A stretch of 64,000 nucleotides of DNA. Origin: Desulfosporosinus acididurans (GTDB lineage: Bacteria; Bacillota; Desulfitobacteriia; Desulfitobacteriales; Desulfitobacteriaceae). The stretch is from positions 48,889 to 112,888 of the forward strand of contig NZ_LDZY01000016.1 of the NCBI RefSeq assembly GCF_001029285.1, written 5' to 3'. Shown here piece after piece: positions 9,634 through 18,148 of the stretch. Position numbers and translations under genes: made by a program. The notes below the pieces were generated by a model that searched no databases, had not been told where the DNA came from, and worked only from the letters and a program-made list of their open reading frames with translations. Positions within the stretch are counted from its first letter, which is position 1; each line of letters starts with the position of its first letter.

Positions 9634-12285
9634 TTAAGTCTCATTTTTATCTTTAATCAGTTTATCAATCCGCTGTTTTGCTTCAGGAGACAATGTGTCC
9701 ATTAAATAATTACGTGGTCTTCTCTGTATTTCCCGATATTCCAGCTTTGTTCTTTCATAAGTCTCTTCGATCTCGGCCTTTAGTTCCCTGGCAGATAATA
9801 AGACACATCCTTCTCCTCTGATAATAATCTGCTGTAAACCGTCTGATGTTGCAACAGTTATATTATATTTTTTCTGATTATCATGAGCGAATTTTTCAAT
9901 ATACTGGTCTGCAGTTTGTGCCTCCCTTGTATAAACCAGATGAATATTATGATAGTCGATAATTTCTTCAAGATGCCCCTGAACGAGGTAAGCGTCGAAC
10001 ACAACAATAATTTGGCATTTTCGAATGCCTTGATAATTGCTTAGACTCTCCAGTAATTTCATTCTGGCACCGTCCATATTGCTATCCGCAAGTTCTTTGA
10101 GCTCAGGCCAGGCATGGATTACATTATATCCATCAACAAGAAGATACTCTTCTTTGTTTACCTTCTCACTGCTTACAGAGACAAAGTCTTCGTAATAACT
10201 TTCGCGGGCTGTTTTGCGTTTTTTCCAGGCAGACTTCTTTCCTTGGTTCGCATAGAAAGTATTATTGATAATTTGATCAATCTCATCCAAACTAATCCAC
10301 TTTTCTTCTGAGTATGAGACACGGTTTGGGGCTATCTCTCCGGCCAAATCCTCTTTTTTCTGAAAATAGCTTTCAACATGCATGTGATCCTTTACGCTAT
10401 CCCAATCCACCAAAAAGCCCGAGCCATGTGTACAAAATACAGAACCTGTAGGATTATTAACATCTCTTTCCGAATCATAGCCGATACTTGCAATGATCTC
10501 ATCTGCATTGTGGCATCGTTCATACCCTTTTAGGCTGCAAAAGAGCCTGCCAAGACCTTTAGTATAGGCGATAATTTCTTTCTGATAATTTCTCATGGTA
10601 AGAACAGGGGCACTCCCCACAAGAATCGACATCTCCCCATTTGTCTGCGATATTTCGCATGTACCATGCATTTTCTCGATGTCCGTCATAGCTCTTCCTA
10701 CCATTTTCACAGGGAGTTCCAGCTCAAAGGCATAATAAGGCTCCAATAATATAGATTCTGCTTCCTTTAAACCTTGGCGCACTGCACGGTAGGTGGCCTC
10801 TCTGAAATCACCGCCTTCTGTATGCTTAGTGTGTGCTCTGCCTGAGACTAAAGTGATTTTCATATCTGTGATTGTTGATCCTGTTAAAATTCCTTTGTGC
10901 GCTTTTTCTTCCAGATGGGTTAATATAAGCCTTTGCCAGTTTTTACTTAAGGTATCCTCACTGCATTTTGCTCCAAACTTAAGACCACTTCCCGGTTCAC
11001 CGGGCTCCAATAAAAGGTGAACCTCCGCATAATGGCGCAATGGTTCAAAATGTCCTACCCCTTCAACGACATTGGCAATCGTTTCTTTATAGACAATCCT
11101 TCCGGCATCAAAGGTCACTGGGATACCAAAACGGCTTTGGATAAGGTTCTGCAAAATTTCAATTTGCACTTCTCCCATGATCTGGGCCTGAATTTCTTGT
11201 AATTGTTCATTCCAGACAATATGAAGTTCAGGCTCTTCTTCTTCAATCTGACGCAGTTTGGGTATCATTACTCTCGGGTCACAGCCCTCTGGAAGTATAA
11301 TCTGATAAAACAACACGGGTTCCAAAACCGGTGTATTTGAAGCTTCTTCTATCCCTAAACCTTCTCCCGGTTTCGTTTGGCTGAGCCCCGTAACCGCTAA
11401 AACGGAACCTGCTTCTATTTCATTTACTGCCTCAAATTTTTGTCCAGAATAGACACGAATTTGATTTACTTTCTCTTCCCAAAGCCCATTCTTCAAGATA
11501 TCTTTTACCTTAAGTCTTCCGCCAATAAGTTTCATGTGCGTGAGACGGTTACCCTGTTCGTCTCTGGTTATTTTGAATATTTTAGCTCCGAACTGACTGG
11601 GATAGAAAGGTACTATGGCATTGTCAGCAATGCCCTGCATAAATTGCTCAACACCTTCTAATTTTAAGGCTGAACCGAAAAAGCAGGGAAAGACGTTTCG
11701 CTCCTTTATTGCATTTTTGATCTGTGCCGTTTCAATGTGTTCTGTTTCCAGATATTCTTCCATCATTGTTTCATTACACATGGCCAGTTGATCATAAAAG
11801 CGGTTTGTCTTAACATGTTCAAATTCAATGCATCCATCATTCAATTGCTTTTTTATCTCTAACATCAATTTGTCCTTATCCGTCCCATTCTGGTCCATCT
11901 TATTGACGAATAAAAAGACAGGTATCTGGTACATGTTGAGAAGCCGCCACAACGTTTTCGTATGCCCCTGTACCCCGTCGGCGCCACTTATCACTAAAAT
12001 GGCATAATCCAACACCTGAAGCGTTCTCTCCATTTCAGCTGAAAAATCTACATGCCCTGGGGTATCCAGTAACGTAATCTGAGTTTCTTCTATCTCAAAT
12101 ATGGCCTGCTTCGAAAAAATAGTGATTCCCCTTGCTCGTTCAAGCTCAAAGGTATCTAAATAAGCATTTTTATGATCTACTCGTCCTAATTTGCCAATTT
12201 TACCGCTCAGATAAAGGATGGCTTCTGATAATGTCGTCTTGCCCGCATCCACATGTGCTAATATCCCAATGACTAATTTATTCAT
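9634..12285 (-). CDS. TetM/EF-G-like GTPase fused to NYN (Rae1/YacP-type) nuclease domain
   Basis: An 883-aa protein. Residues 1-640 are a ribosomal-protection-type translation GTPase: P-loop AHVDAGKTT, switch II DTPGHVDF and NKMD, then EF-G domains II to V. After a linker, residues about 715-860 form a NYN/PIN-like nuclease domain: LVDGYNVIHAW, VVFDAY, TADQYIEKFAHD and VATSDG supply the expected acidic residues. Free-standing homologues of the second part (B. subtilis YacP/Rae1) are ribosome-associated endonucleases that cut mRNA in the A site. TetM-family members are normally about 640 aa. The name tetracycline resistance should be treated as tentative. No clear ribosome site precedes ATG 12285. 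Genes upstream and downstream are unrelated. Confidence 0.88.
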   Translation of the reverse strand: MNKLVIGILAHVDAGKTTLSEAILYLSGKIGKLGRVDHKNAYLDTFELERARGITIFSKQAIFEIEETQITLLDTPGHVDFSAEMERTLQVLDYAILVISGADGVQGHTKTLWRLLNMYQIPVFLFVNKMDQNGTDKDKLMLEIKKQLNDGCIEFEHVKTNRFYDQLAMCNETMMEEYLETEHIETAQIKNAIKERNVFPCFFGSALKLEGVEQFMQGIADNAIVPFYPSQFGAKIFKITRDEQGNRLTHMKLIGGRLKVKDILKNGLWEEKVNQIRVYSGQKFEAVNEIEAGSVLAVTGLSQTKPGEGLGIEEASNTPVLEPVLFYQIILPEGCDPRVMIPKLRQIEEEEPELHIVWNEQLQEIQAQIMGEVQIEILQNLIQSRFGIPVTFDAGRIVYKETIANVVEGVGHFEPLRHYAEVHLLLEPGEPGSGLKFGAKCSEDTLSKNWQRLILTHLEEKAHKGILTGSTITDMKITLVSGRAHTKHTEGGDFREATYRAVRQGLKEAESILLEPYYAFELELPVKMVGRAMTDIEKMHGTCEISQTNGEMSILVGSAPVLTMRNYQKEIIAYTKGLGRLFCSLKGYERCHNADEIIASIGYDSERDVNNPTGSVFCTHGSGFLVDWDSVKDHMHVESYFQKKEDLAGEIAPNRVSYSEEKWISLDEIDQIINNTFYANQGKKSAWKKRKTARESYYEDFVSVSSEKVNKEEYLLVDGYNVIHAWPELKELADSNMDGARMKLLESLSNYQGIRKCQIIVVFDAYLVQGHLEEIIDYHNIHLVYTREAQTADQYIEKFAHDNQKKYNITVATSDGLQQIIIRGEGCVLLSARELKAEIEETYERTKLEYREIQRRPRNYLMDTLSPEAKQRIDKLIKDKNET

Positions 12286-12500
12286 TATCTATGTTCAAAT
12301 CCTTTATTCATCTGATTCAATCTCAAAGCATCGGATATAAATTTTTAAGTCGATTCTTTAGATATTATGATACCAGTAAGTTTTGATTTTAACAATTTCC
12401 TATATTATTATTTACATTATAAGTAAAAGCTTTAAGATTTCTCTTTAATATTGTCTAATTAAAAATGATAGTTATACTTCATCATATTTTGAACATATAT

Positions 12501-12528
12501 TAAAAAAACTCGACAATAATGCCGAGTT
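12501..12528 (-). terminator. Rho-independent terminator of the acetate permease gene
   Basis: On the minus strand, arms AACTCGGC and GTCGAGTT pair (one mismatch) and a run of seven Ts follows at 12502-12508. It lies 48 bases after the permease stop. Confidence 0.8.
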
Positions 12529-12576
12529 CAAATTAATCCACGCGAAATCCAACAAAGGATAAATTTCAAGTGTCAA

Positions 12577-13209
12577 TTAAGCCTGTTTCCCTGAAGAAAA
12601 ATTTTTCTTAACAGTTACGGCACGAGAGCCAACTGGGAGAACCGCACGACCATAAAGTGGATTTAGAACTCCGGCCGCTGAGGCATACCAGGCACAAGCT
12701 GCCGTAATTAATCCAAAAATACCGCCAGGAACACTTGAAGAAATAATGCCAAATTCGGCTAAATCCAATAAAACAAAGGCAATTTCCACGAAGGTAAATA
12801 CTGCTAGTAAAGCATTATTAATTCTGAAAGTCCCTATCCACATATAGAACGTAAAAATGGTGAACCCTGTTAAATATACTCCAAGAGCCATATGACCAGA
12901 AGCACCAAAATTGAGGATCTTAAGTGTCTCTAATATGACAGTGGCTGCCAAACCCATCCAAAATGCTCCATAAGTTGTGAAAGCCACTGCCCCAAACGTA
13001 TTGTTCTTTTTAAACTCCCACATTCCGGCAAGTATTTGGGCTAAACCACCGTAAAATAGTGCCAGAGGGACAAATAATGTACCGAGTTCCGCTGGCACTA
13101 GCTTCGCATTTGACAGACTAAGAATGAATGTTGTAAGTGCAAAACCGGCTAAACCAAGTGGTCCTGGGTCGGCTATTGAACTTTCTCGGATCTCCATGAT
13201 CTCTGCCAT
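12577..13209 (-). CDS. satP: GPR1/FUN34/YaaH (SatP) family acetate/succinate transporter
   Basis: A 210-aa protein with six membrane helices. The N-terminal signature ADPGPLGLAGFALTTFILS corresponds to the family NPAPLGL motif, with Gly in place of Ala. Known members are acetate/succinate-proton symporters or channels. The start ATG 13209 follows AAAGGGGAG by eight bases. It sits downstream of the alcohol dehydrogenase but is separated from it by a terminator. Acid export or uptake linked to the neighbouring alcohol/aldehyde oxidation genes is an inference from position. Confidence 0.9.
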   Translation of the reverse strand: MAEIMEIRESSIADPGPLGLAGFALTTFILSLSNAKLVPAELGTLFVPLALFYGGLAQILAGMWEFKKNNTFGAVAFTTYGAFWMGLAATVILETLKILNFGASGHMALGVYLTGFTIFTFYMWIGTFRINNALLAVFTFVEIAFVLLDLAEFGIISSSVPGGIFGLITAACAWYASAAGVLNPLYGRAVLPVGSRAVTVKKNFSSGKQA

Positions 13210-13597
13210 TAATCATCGACTCCCCTTTACTCATGTTTATAAGTTCAGTGACGTTGGAAATGCTAAATTGTTATAAGTCCAACAAATAACTCTCCAGGTG
13301 TTTCACCTCCTATCATCCGCTAGTTTCTTTGATCATATAGTAAGGCCTTACACCTAATTATATGAACATTCTAAATTTTCATGATATTAGTATACCAATT
13401 ACTAACATTTTCGTCAAGGTGATCTCAAACTTGAAGTATTTGTTCTTTTTCACATTTTTTGGGTTGGGATCACTGAACAGATTCTAGAATAAAATATCAA
13501 CAGGCCAGTGACCTCATACCATGTTTCACTGTTTCAGGAGTTTGTCGTTTGGGTCATAAGAAGGAATTTTAAAATCTTCATGTTCATAAAAAACGAG

Positions 13598-13638
13598 ATG
13601 CGCTGGCGAGATGAGTAAAATCTTCTCTGCCAGCGCAT
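13598..13638 (-). terminator. Terminator after alcohol dehydrogenase
   Basis: Perfect 10-bp arms ATGCGCTGGC (13598-13607) and GCCAGCGCAT (13629-13638), with a T-run downstream on the minus strand at 13587-13593. It lies 36 bases after the dehydrogenase stop. The 380 bases between it and the SatP start also hold a small hairpin (AGGTG-TTT-CACCT near 13297) and no gene. Confidence 0.85.
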
Positions 13639-13673
13639 TTGTTTTTTGCGAAATCTTAAAATAAGTTCCTGCT

Positions 13674-14837
13674 TTACATTGCGTTTTTATAGATTTGAAT
13701 GACTTGATCGAGGGTTGCAGTTCGTGGATTCGTTAATTGACAAGCATCCTGCTTGGCATTACCTGCCATAAGGGCAAAGTCTTCTTCTTTAACTCCCAGT
13801 TCTGCTAATCCTGTAGGAATACCAACATCTCGCGAAAGCGTTGCTATAGTGCTGAAACATTTCTCGGCAGCTTCTCTGGCTGAAAGCCCGGTAATATTTT
13901 CTCCCATGGCCTCAGCAATCTCTGCATAACGCTCGACATTGCCAATCATGTTAAAACGTGAGACGTGTGGCAAAAGGATGGCGTTGCAAACACCATGCGG
14001 CAAATTATAGAATCCTCCTAATTGGTGGGCCATAGCATGAACATAACCTAAACTGGCATTATTAAATGCCATTCCAGCTAATAATTGAGCGTAAGCCATT
14101 TGTTCACGAGCTTCGAAATCTTCCCCATTGGCCACGGCACGACGCAAATACTTGCTAATTAATCTAAAGGCCATTAAAGCCGCCGAATCCGTTACAGGTG
14201 TAGCTATTGTGGAAACATAGGCCTCTACTGCATGGGTAAGCGCATCCATTCCGGTTGCAGCGGTTAAACTGGGTGGTTGTTTCATCATTAATAAAGGATC
14301 GTTAATGGAAACATTAGGTGTTACATGCCAATCAACAATAGCCATTTTAATGTGTCTGGCTAAATCTGTAATAATGCAGAATCTTGTCATTTCTGCCGCC
14401 GTTCCTGCGGTGGTATTAATGGCAATCATTGGGGCCATCGGTAAAGGAGATTTATCCACGCCTTCATAATCATTAATTCTGCCGCCATTTCCGGCAACCA
14501 ATCCAATACCCTTAGCACAGTCATGGGAAGAGCCTCCACCCACCGAAACAATAAGGTTGCAGCCTTCTTTAGTGTAAATATCCAATCCATCATGAACATT
14601 TTTGTCGGTTGGATTTGGTTCAGCCCCCCCGTAAATAACAACTTCGAGGCCTTCTTTACTGATAATATCAGCAATTTCTTGAGCCATACCGATCTTTTCC
14701 AGGAATGCATCGGTAACTAAGAAGACTTTTTTACCGCCCAATAATTTTGCTTGTTTTCCGGTTTCTTGTACTGCTCCTGCTCCCATAAGGTTTACTGTTG
14801 GCATGAAATACCCATAGACTTGATGAATGATTCCCAT
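13674..14837 (-). CDS. Iron-containing (group III) alcohol dehydrogenase
   Basis: A 387-aa NAD(P)-dependent alcohol dehydrogenase. The nucleotide-binding part includes GGGSSHDCAKGI (about 95-106). The metal-binding part is seen as DALTHAVEAYVS, MAHQLGGFYNLPHGVCNA and nearby His residues that bind Fe(II). Members interconvert primary alcohols or diols and aldehydes. The start chosen is ATG 14837 (MGIIHQVYG), eight bases after GGAGG; the frame opens seven codons earlier. A sigma-54 promoter lies about 100 bases upstream with activator sites 200 bases further, so expression should need an enhancer-binding protein. Substrate not determinable; ethanol or other short alcohols are plausible given the aldehyde oxidoreductase nearby. 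Confidence 0.93.
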   Translation of the reverse strand: MGIIHQVYGYFMPTVNLMGAGAVQETGKQAKLLGGKKVFLVTDAFLEKIGMAQEIADIISKEGLEVVIYGGAEPNPTDKNVHDGLDIYTKEGCNLIVSVGGGSSHDCAKGIGLVAGNGGRINDYEGVDKSPLPMAPMIAINTTAGTAAEMTRFCIITDLARHIKMAIVDWHVTPNVSINDPLLMMKQPPSLTAATGMDALTHAVEAYVSTIATPVTDSAALMAFRLISKYLRRAVANGEDFEAREQMAYAQLLAGMAFNNASLGYVHAMAHQLGGFYNLPHGVCNAILLPHVSRFNMIGNVERYAEIAEAMGENITGLSAREAAEKCFSTIATLSRDVGIPTGLAELGVKEEDFALMAGNAKQDACQLTNPRTATLDQVIQIYKNAM

Positions 14838-14932
14838 GTTTTTAACCTCCATTTTCATATTAGTTTTAGTATTTGATTTTCAACGCTGAATATGAGCCAG
14901 AATTTAATTCCCGGATTCTTGACGAATAATAT

Positions 14933-14948
14933 AGCAATTTCTGTGCCA
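14933..14948 (-). promoter_or_regulatory. Sigma-54 (-24/-12) promoter of alcohol dehydrogenase
   Basis: The minus strand reads TGGCACAGAAATTGCT, an excellent match to the consensus TGGCAC-N5-TTGCW, with GG-N10-GC spacing. The predicted start is near 14922, giving a leader of about 85 bases. Confidence 0.9.
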
Positions 14949-15141
14949 GAACTATCTGAAAATTTAGTTATTTGTTTCACATGTCCTATTTTATTGAATT
15001 TCTTCAGCTAAAGTCGAAAATCAAGCTGCGCTGGAGGACGGAGGTTATTCTTAAAAAGATAGATAAAAGCAGTAAAACGATAATCTTTACGTTTAAATTT
15101 ATTTTTAAAATATATGTTAACTCGCTATAATGGACTATTTT

Positions 15142-15180
15142 GGAACACTTTGTTTTGAACAAACGCTTTAAATTGGAACA
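15142..15180 (-). promoter_or_regulatory. Upstream activator site: TGTTCC/TGTTCA/TGTTCC triplet
   Basis: On the minus strand, TGTTCC (15175-15180), TGTTCA (15156-15161) and TGTTCC (15142-15147) are spaced with 33 bases between the outer half-sites, about 200 bases upstream of the sigma-54 promoter. The same arrangement occurs before the sigma-54 activator gene at 29117-29155. Confidence 0.75.
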
Positions 15181-15216
15181 CTTTTAAATAATAACGTTAA
15201 TAGTTCCGAATAATTT

Positions 15217-15258
15217 AGGGTTAATTTATTGATTTTCGTAAATCAATAAATTAACCCT
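15217..15258. terminator. 19-bp perfect inverted repeat at operon end
   Basis: Arms AGGGTTAATTTATTGATTT (15217-15235) and its complement (15240-15258) with a 4-base loop. It overlaps the last codons of the histidine phosphatase gene. There is no T-run, but position and stability suggest a transcript end or 3' stabilising hairpin for the ten-gene operon. Confidence 0.6.
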
Positions 15259-15872
15259 TCGCCGGTTACCTTAACAACCAAATTGTTCATATAGTTTAAT
15301 CTGTACCCCGAACTATCTTGACAAAGTAAATTAACGCAGCCATAACTCTGTTGGAGTTGAAAAACATTCTCCAAGGGCATCCCAAGGACATGGCAGATAA
15401 TTATTCTGTTCACACCGGCATGAGCAACAATTAAAATTGTGTTTCCTGCAGATTCCGCCAGCCGCTCAAACGCCGGAAGGACTCGTTTGGAACAGTCACT
15501 AAAGCTTTCACCCCGGGGCGGGACAAAATTTGCAATAGTTTGACCACGTTCTGCGAATTTCTTAGGGAACCTTGTTCTAATTTCCGAGAAAGTTTTCCCC
15601 TCCCAATCACCCATGTTCACTTCCCGGAACTCCGGACAAAGGATAGGAACCGCTGTGCTAAGAATTGCGATGATTTCCGCTGTTTGCTGCGCCCTCATTA
15701 AATCGCTGCAAAAAATATTATCGAATGACAAGTGACTAAACATATCCTTTAGTAATGAAGCCTGCTTTAAACCAAGGGGACTTAAGGGCAGATCAGTTTG
15801 ACCAATATAACGTTTTTCACTCCCTAGGCCGATATCACCATGTCTGACCAAGTAAATTAATTTTTGCTTCAT
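15243..15872 (-). CDS. Histidine phosphatase family protein
   Basis: A 209-aa member of the phosphoglycerate mutase-like superfamily. The catalytic motif LVRHGDIG is at residues 8-15, then RYIGQTDLPLSPLGLKQA, and the second catalytic His in VAHAGVNRIIICH (about 148). The pattern resembles alpha-ribazole phosphatase (CobC) and related small-molecule phosphatases. It is the last gene of the aldehyde oxidoreductase operon, 16 bases after XdhC, so a role in cofactor or substrate maturation is more likely than in cobalamin synthesis (inference). ATG 15872 has GGAGAG. Confidence 0.88.
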   Translation of the reverse strand: MKQKLIYLVRHGDIGLGSEKRYIGQTDLPLSPLGLKQASLLKDMFSHLSFDNIFCSDLMRAQQTAEIIAILSTAVPILCPEFREVNMGDWEGKTFSEIRTRFPKKFAERGQTIANFVPPRGESFSDCSKRVLPAFERLAESAGNTILIVAHAGVNRIIICHVLGMPLENVFQLQQSYGCVNLLCQDSSGYRLNYMNNLVVKVTGEGLIY

Positions 15873-15888
15873 GTCTCTCCAGGATCAT

Positions 15889-16998
15889 CTACTTTAAGGT
15901 CTGATCCATCTCCCTTTGAACTTTAATCAACTCGCTGAGAATACTAACGGCAATTTCTTCCGGAGTTTCTGCTCCTATTTTCAGACCAATCGGAGAATGA
16001 AGATTTTGCAGTAAATCGGCCGGAACTCCTTCTTCCTCTAATTCAGTTTTTAAAGCTTTAACTCTTTTGCGGCTGCCAATCATGCCCAAATATGCTGCCG
16101 GCTGGCGAATCACTTTTTCCAGACATACTTTATCATAGCGATGTCCTCTTGTGACAATTACCACAAAAGTTTGGGGAGTGATTGTGATTCTGTCTAAGGC
16201 TTGTGCAAAATCAGCGCAAATCACATTGTCTGCCTCTTTAAAGCGAATAGAATTGGCAAAAGCCGGACGATCATCGATGACTGTAATCTCATACCCTACT
16301 ATTTTAGCCATAATGACCAGGGGGAGCGCAATATGACCACCACCTAAAATCAACAATTGCACAATTGTTCTTTGCGGTTCAATGAGCAACCGAAAGGATG
16401 GTTTGCTCATGGATGTTTCGCAAGGCTCAAACTCAGAATTCAAACTAATTAATAACGGCCGGCACCGTTTAGCGCAGATTTTGCCGCTTTCTTGGGCCAC
16501 TCGATTTAAGCCATCTAAATGAAGATCACCGCTGACTTCGCCGTTTGCCTTAATAACTAGTTTGCTTCCTATCAAATGTTCAGGAGCTGATTCGATTAGT
16601 GTAACGAGAATCGGATTCTGATTTCCTTCCTCGAGTGCCGCTAAATAGTCTTTGTAAAGTTTAAATTGTCCGGCGAAGTTATGAGAACCTAAATAATCAA
16701 TGAATAATCCCATGATTCCCCCGCAAACCATTCCTTCATCCTGGGCAATATCAGCAGTCATATTTAAATAATGCACCTTAGAAGTGCGTGCTGCTATGAC
16801 ATTGAGAGCCTCCCTCCTGGCTTCAGCCTCACCGCATCCGCCGCCAATGGTACCGACGATTGTTCCGTCAGGAAAAACTAACATTTTAGCTCCGGGCTTA
16901 CGAGGAGTTGAGCCAAGGACACTGATGATTGTAACCATAGCAACTTCAGTATTTTCCTCTAGGGCAATTTTAAGTCTGTAGATTATTTCATTTTCCAT
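15889..16998 (-). CDS. xdhC: XdhC/CoxI family molybdoenzyme maturation factor
   Basis: A 369-aa protein with an N-terminal XdhC/CoxI domain (TIISVLGSTPRKPGAKMLV, then GTIGGGCGEAEARREA) and a C-terminal Rossmann domain (LLILGGGHIALPLV, MIGSRKRVK, PIGLKIGAETPEEIAVSI). XdhC proteins bind the molybdenum cofactor, help add the terminal sulfur ligand and insert it into xanthine dehydrogenase-type enzymes. This fits the aldehyde oxidoreductase at the head of the operon. ATG 16998 follows GAGGGG. Confidence 0.92.
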   Translation of the reverse strand: MENEIIYRLKIALEENTEVAMVTIISVLGSTPRKPGAKMLVFPDGTIVGTIGGGCGEAEARREALNVIAARTSKVHYLNMTADIAQDEGMVCGGIMGLFIDYLGSHNFAGQFKLYKDYLAALEEGNQNPILVTLIESAPEHLIGSKLVIKANGEVSGDLHLDGLNRVAQESGKICAKRCRPLLISLNSEFEPCETSMSKPSFRLLIEPQRTIVQLLILGGGHIALPLVIMAKIVGYEITVIDDRPAFANSIRFKEADNVICADFAQALDRITITPQTFVVIVTRGHRYDKVCLEKVIRQPAAYLGMIGSRKRVKALKTELEEEGVPADLLQNLHSPIGLKIGAETPEEIAVSILSELIKVQREMDQTLK

Positions 16999-17017
16999 TG
17001 TTTCCTACCCCTCTAGA

Positions 17018-18148
17018 TTAACTTAATAGTTCAGATAAAGGCATGTTAATAATTTTCTCAATCTTTGTCTTAATCCACTCGGCATCCAAATATCGTCGTT
17101 GTATTTTCTCAAGTGCATCGGGGTCGTTTTGGTGTTGCTCCAAGGGGCCGGCAAATCTGTCTTTAAGAGAAACAATCTGCTCGTCTTTAACAAACTTATC
17201 AGCCAAATAGACGACTTCTTTTTCCGATATGGTCTGTTCAATGTTTGTACAAATGTCGGTGTGTTCGGCCACTATTTTTGCGACCATTGGGTAATTCATG
17301 AGCATGCTCGATCCAACTTGTGCGTGGTGCGGTTGACCCTTGGCCAGGTCATGCAATAAGGCTGCAGCCTTAATTAAGTCAAGGTTTATGCGGCATCCTG
17401 AACTTCTTAAACAACTTCCGATAACGCAGCAAAGAGCGGCTACTTGCTTACTGTGTTTAATGACTTTCAAGGGAGTTTCAGTCTTTTTGATAATCTCATA
17501 ACATTCCTCTTCGGAAGGCAGCAGGGTATCACCAATGTAATCAAGCAGTTTACAATAGTCCTCCGGTGTATCCATGTCAAGCAAAACACCCGAGTCTTCA
17601 ACCTGAACTTCGACGGCATCATCATCATACTGCTCTAACATCGCTCTCAGTCCGCCCGGTTTATTCCATTTTAGAATGTCGTTAACATAGCAGCTGGGAA
17701 TTAGAGGAGGATGACCCCTCTCGCCTTGAAACGACGGGTAAACTATACTTTCCTGCTTAGAAAAGAAAGTGTCTTCCATCATTTCAAGAGTGTGACGTTT
17801 AATTAGGGGATTATCGGCAGGTAAAAGAAAAAAACCAGCCGTCTCAGAAGTGAGACTTTTAACTCCGGCCTGGACCGAAGAAAACATCCCTTCGGAATAA
17901 TTGGTGTTCACGATAATTCGAACCCCTAAATTTTCCAAAAGGGGAAACAGTTCATTCCCGCGATGCCCAACGACAACTCGAATATCCTTGAAACCATTGT
18001 CCAAAAAACTATGAACAGCTTGTTCTATGACAGTAATCCCTCCCAAAGGCAACAATGGTTTAAATTGTTTCATGCGAAACGAGTATCCGGCAGCAACAAT
18101 AATTGCTGTCAGTATCCCCCTCTCTGGCCTGGATTCTGTTCCAGTCAA
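17018..18148 (-). CDS. MobA-like nucleotidyltransferase fused to HD domain (DVU_1551-like)
   Basis: A 376-aa fusion. Residues 10-205 are a MobA/MocA-type NTP transferase: TAIIVAAGYSFRMKQFKPLLPLGG (nucleotide loop with Lys), then PADNPLI and GHPPLIP. Residues about 230-340 are an HD phosphohydrolase domain (HSKQVAALCC, ALLHDLAKGQPHHAQVG). MocA proteins make molybdopterin cytosine dinucleotide, the cofactor form used by aldehyde oxidoreductases. The HD partner may act on a nucleotide product. The start is TTG 18148, overlapping the previous stop by four bases (TTGA) after AGGAGG, so translational coupling is likely. I recall NCBI naming this family after Desulfovibrio DVU_1551. Confidence 0.88.
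   Translation of the reverse strand: MTGTESRPERGILTAIIVAAGYSFRMKQFKPLLPLGGITVIEQAVHSFLDNGFKDIRVVVGHRGNELFPLLENLGVRIIVNTNYSEGMFSSVQAGVKSLTSETAGFFLLPADNPLIKRHTLEMMEDTFFSKQESIVYPSFQGERGHPPLIPSCYVNDILKWNKPGGLRAMLEQYDDDAVEVQVEDSGVLLDMDTPEDYCKLLDYIGDTLLPSEEECYEIIKKTETPLKVIKHSKQVAALCCVIGSCLRSSGCRINLDLIKAAALLHDLAKGQPHHAQVGSSMLMNYPMVAKIVAEHTDICTNIEQTISEKEVVYLADKFVKDEQIVSLKDRFAGPLEQHQNDPDALEKIQRRYLDAEWIKTKIEKIINMPLSELLS

Noticed and set aside
9634..12285. Calling the GTPase a tetracycline resistance gene
   Set aside because: Family resemblance is real but the nuclease fusion and neutral context do not support resistance as the main role.
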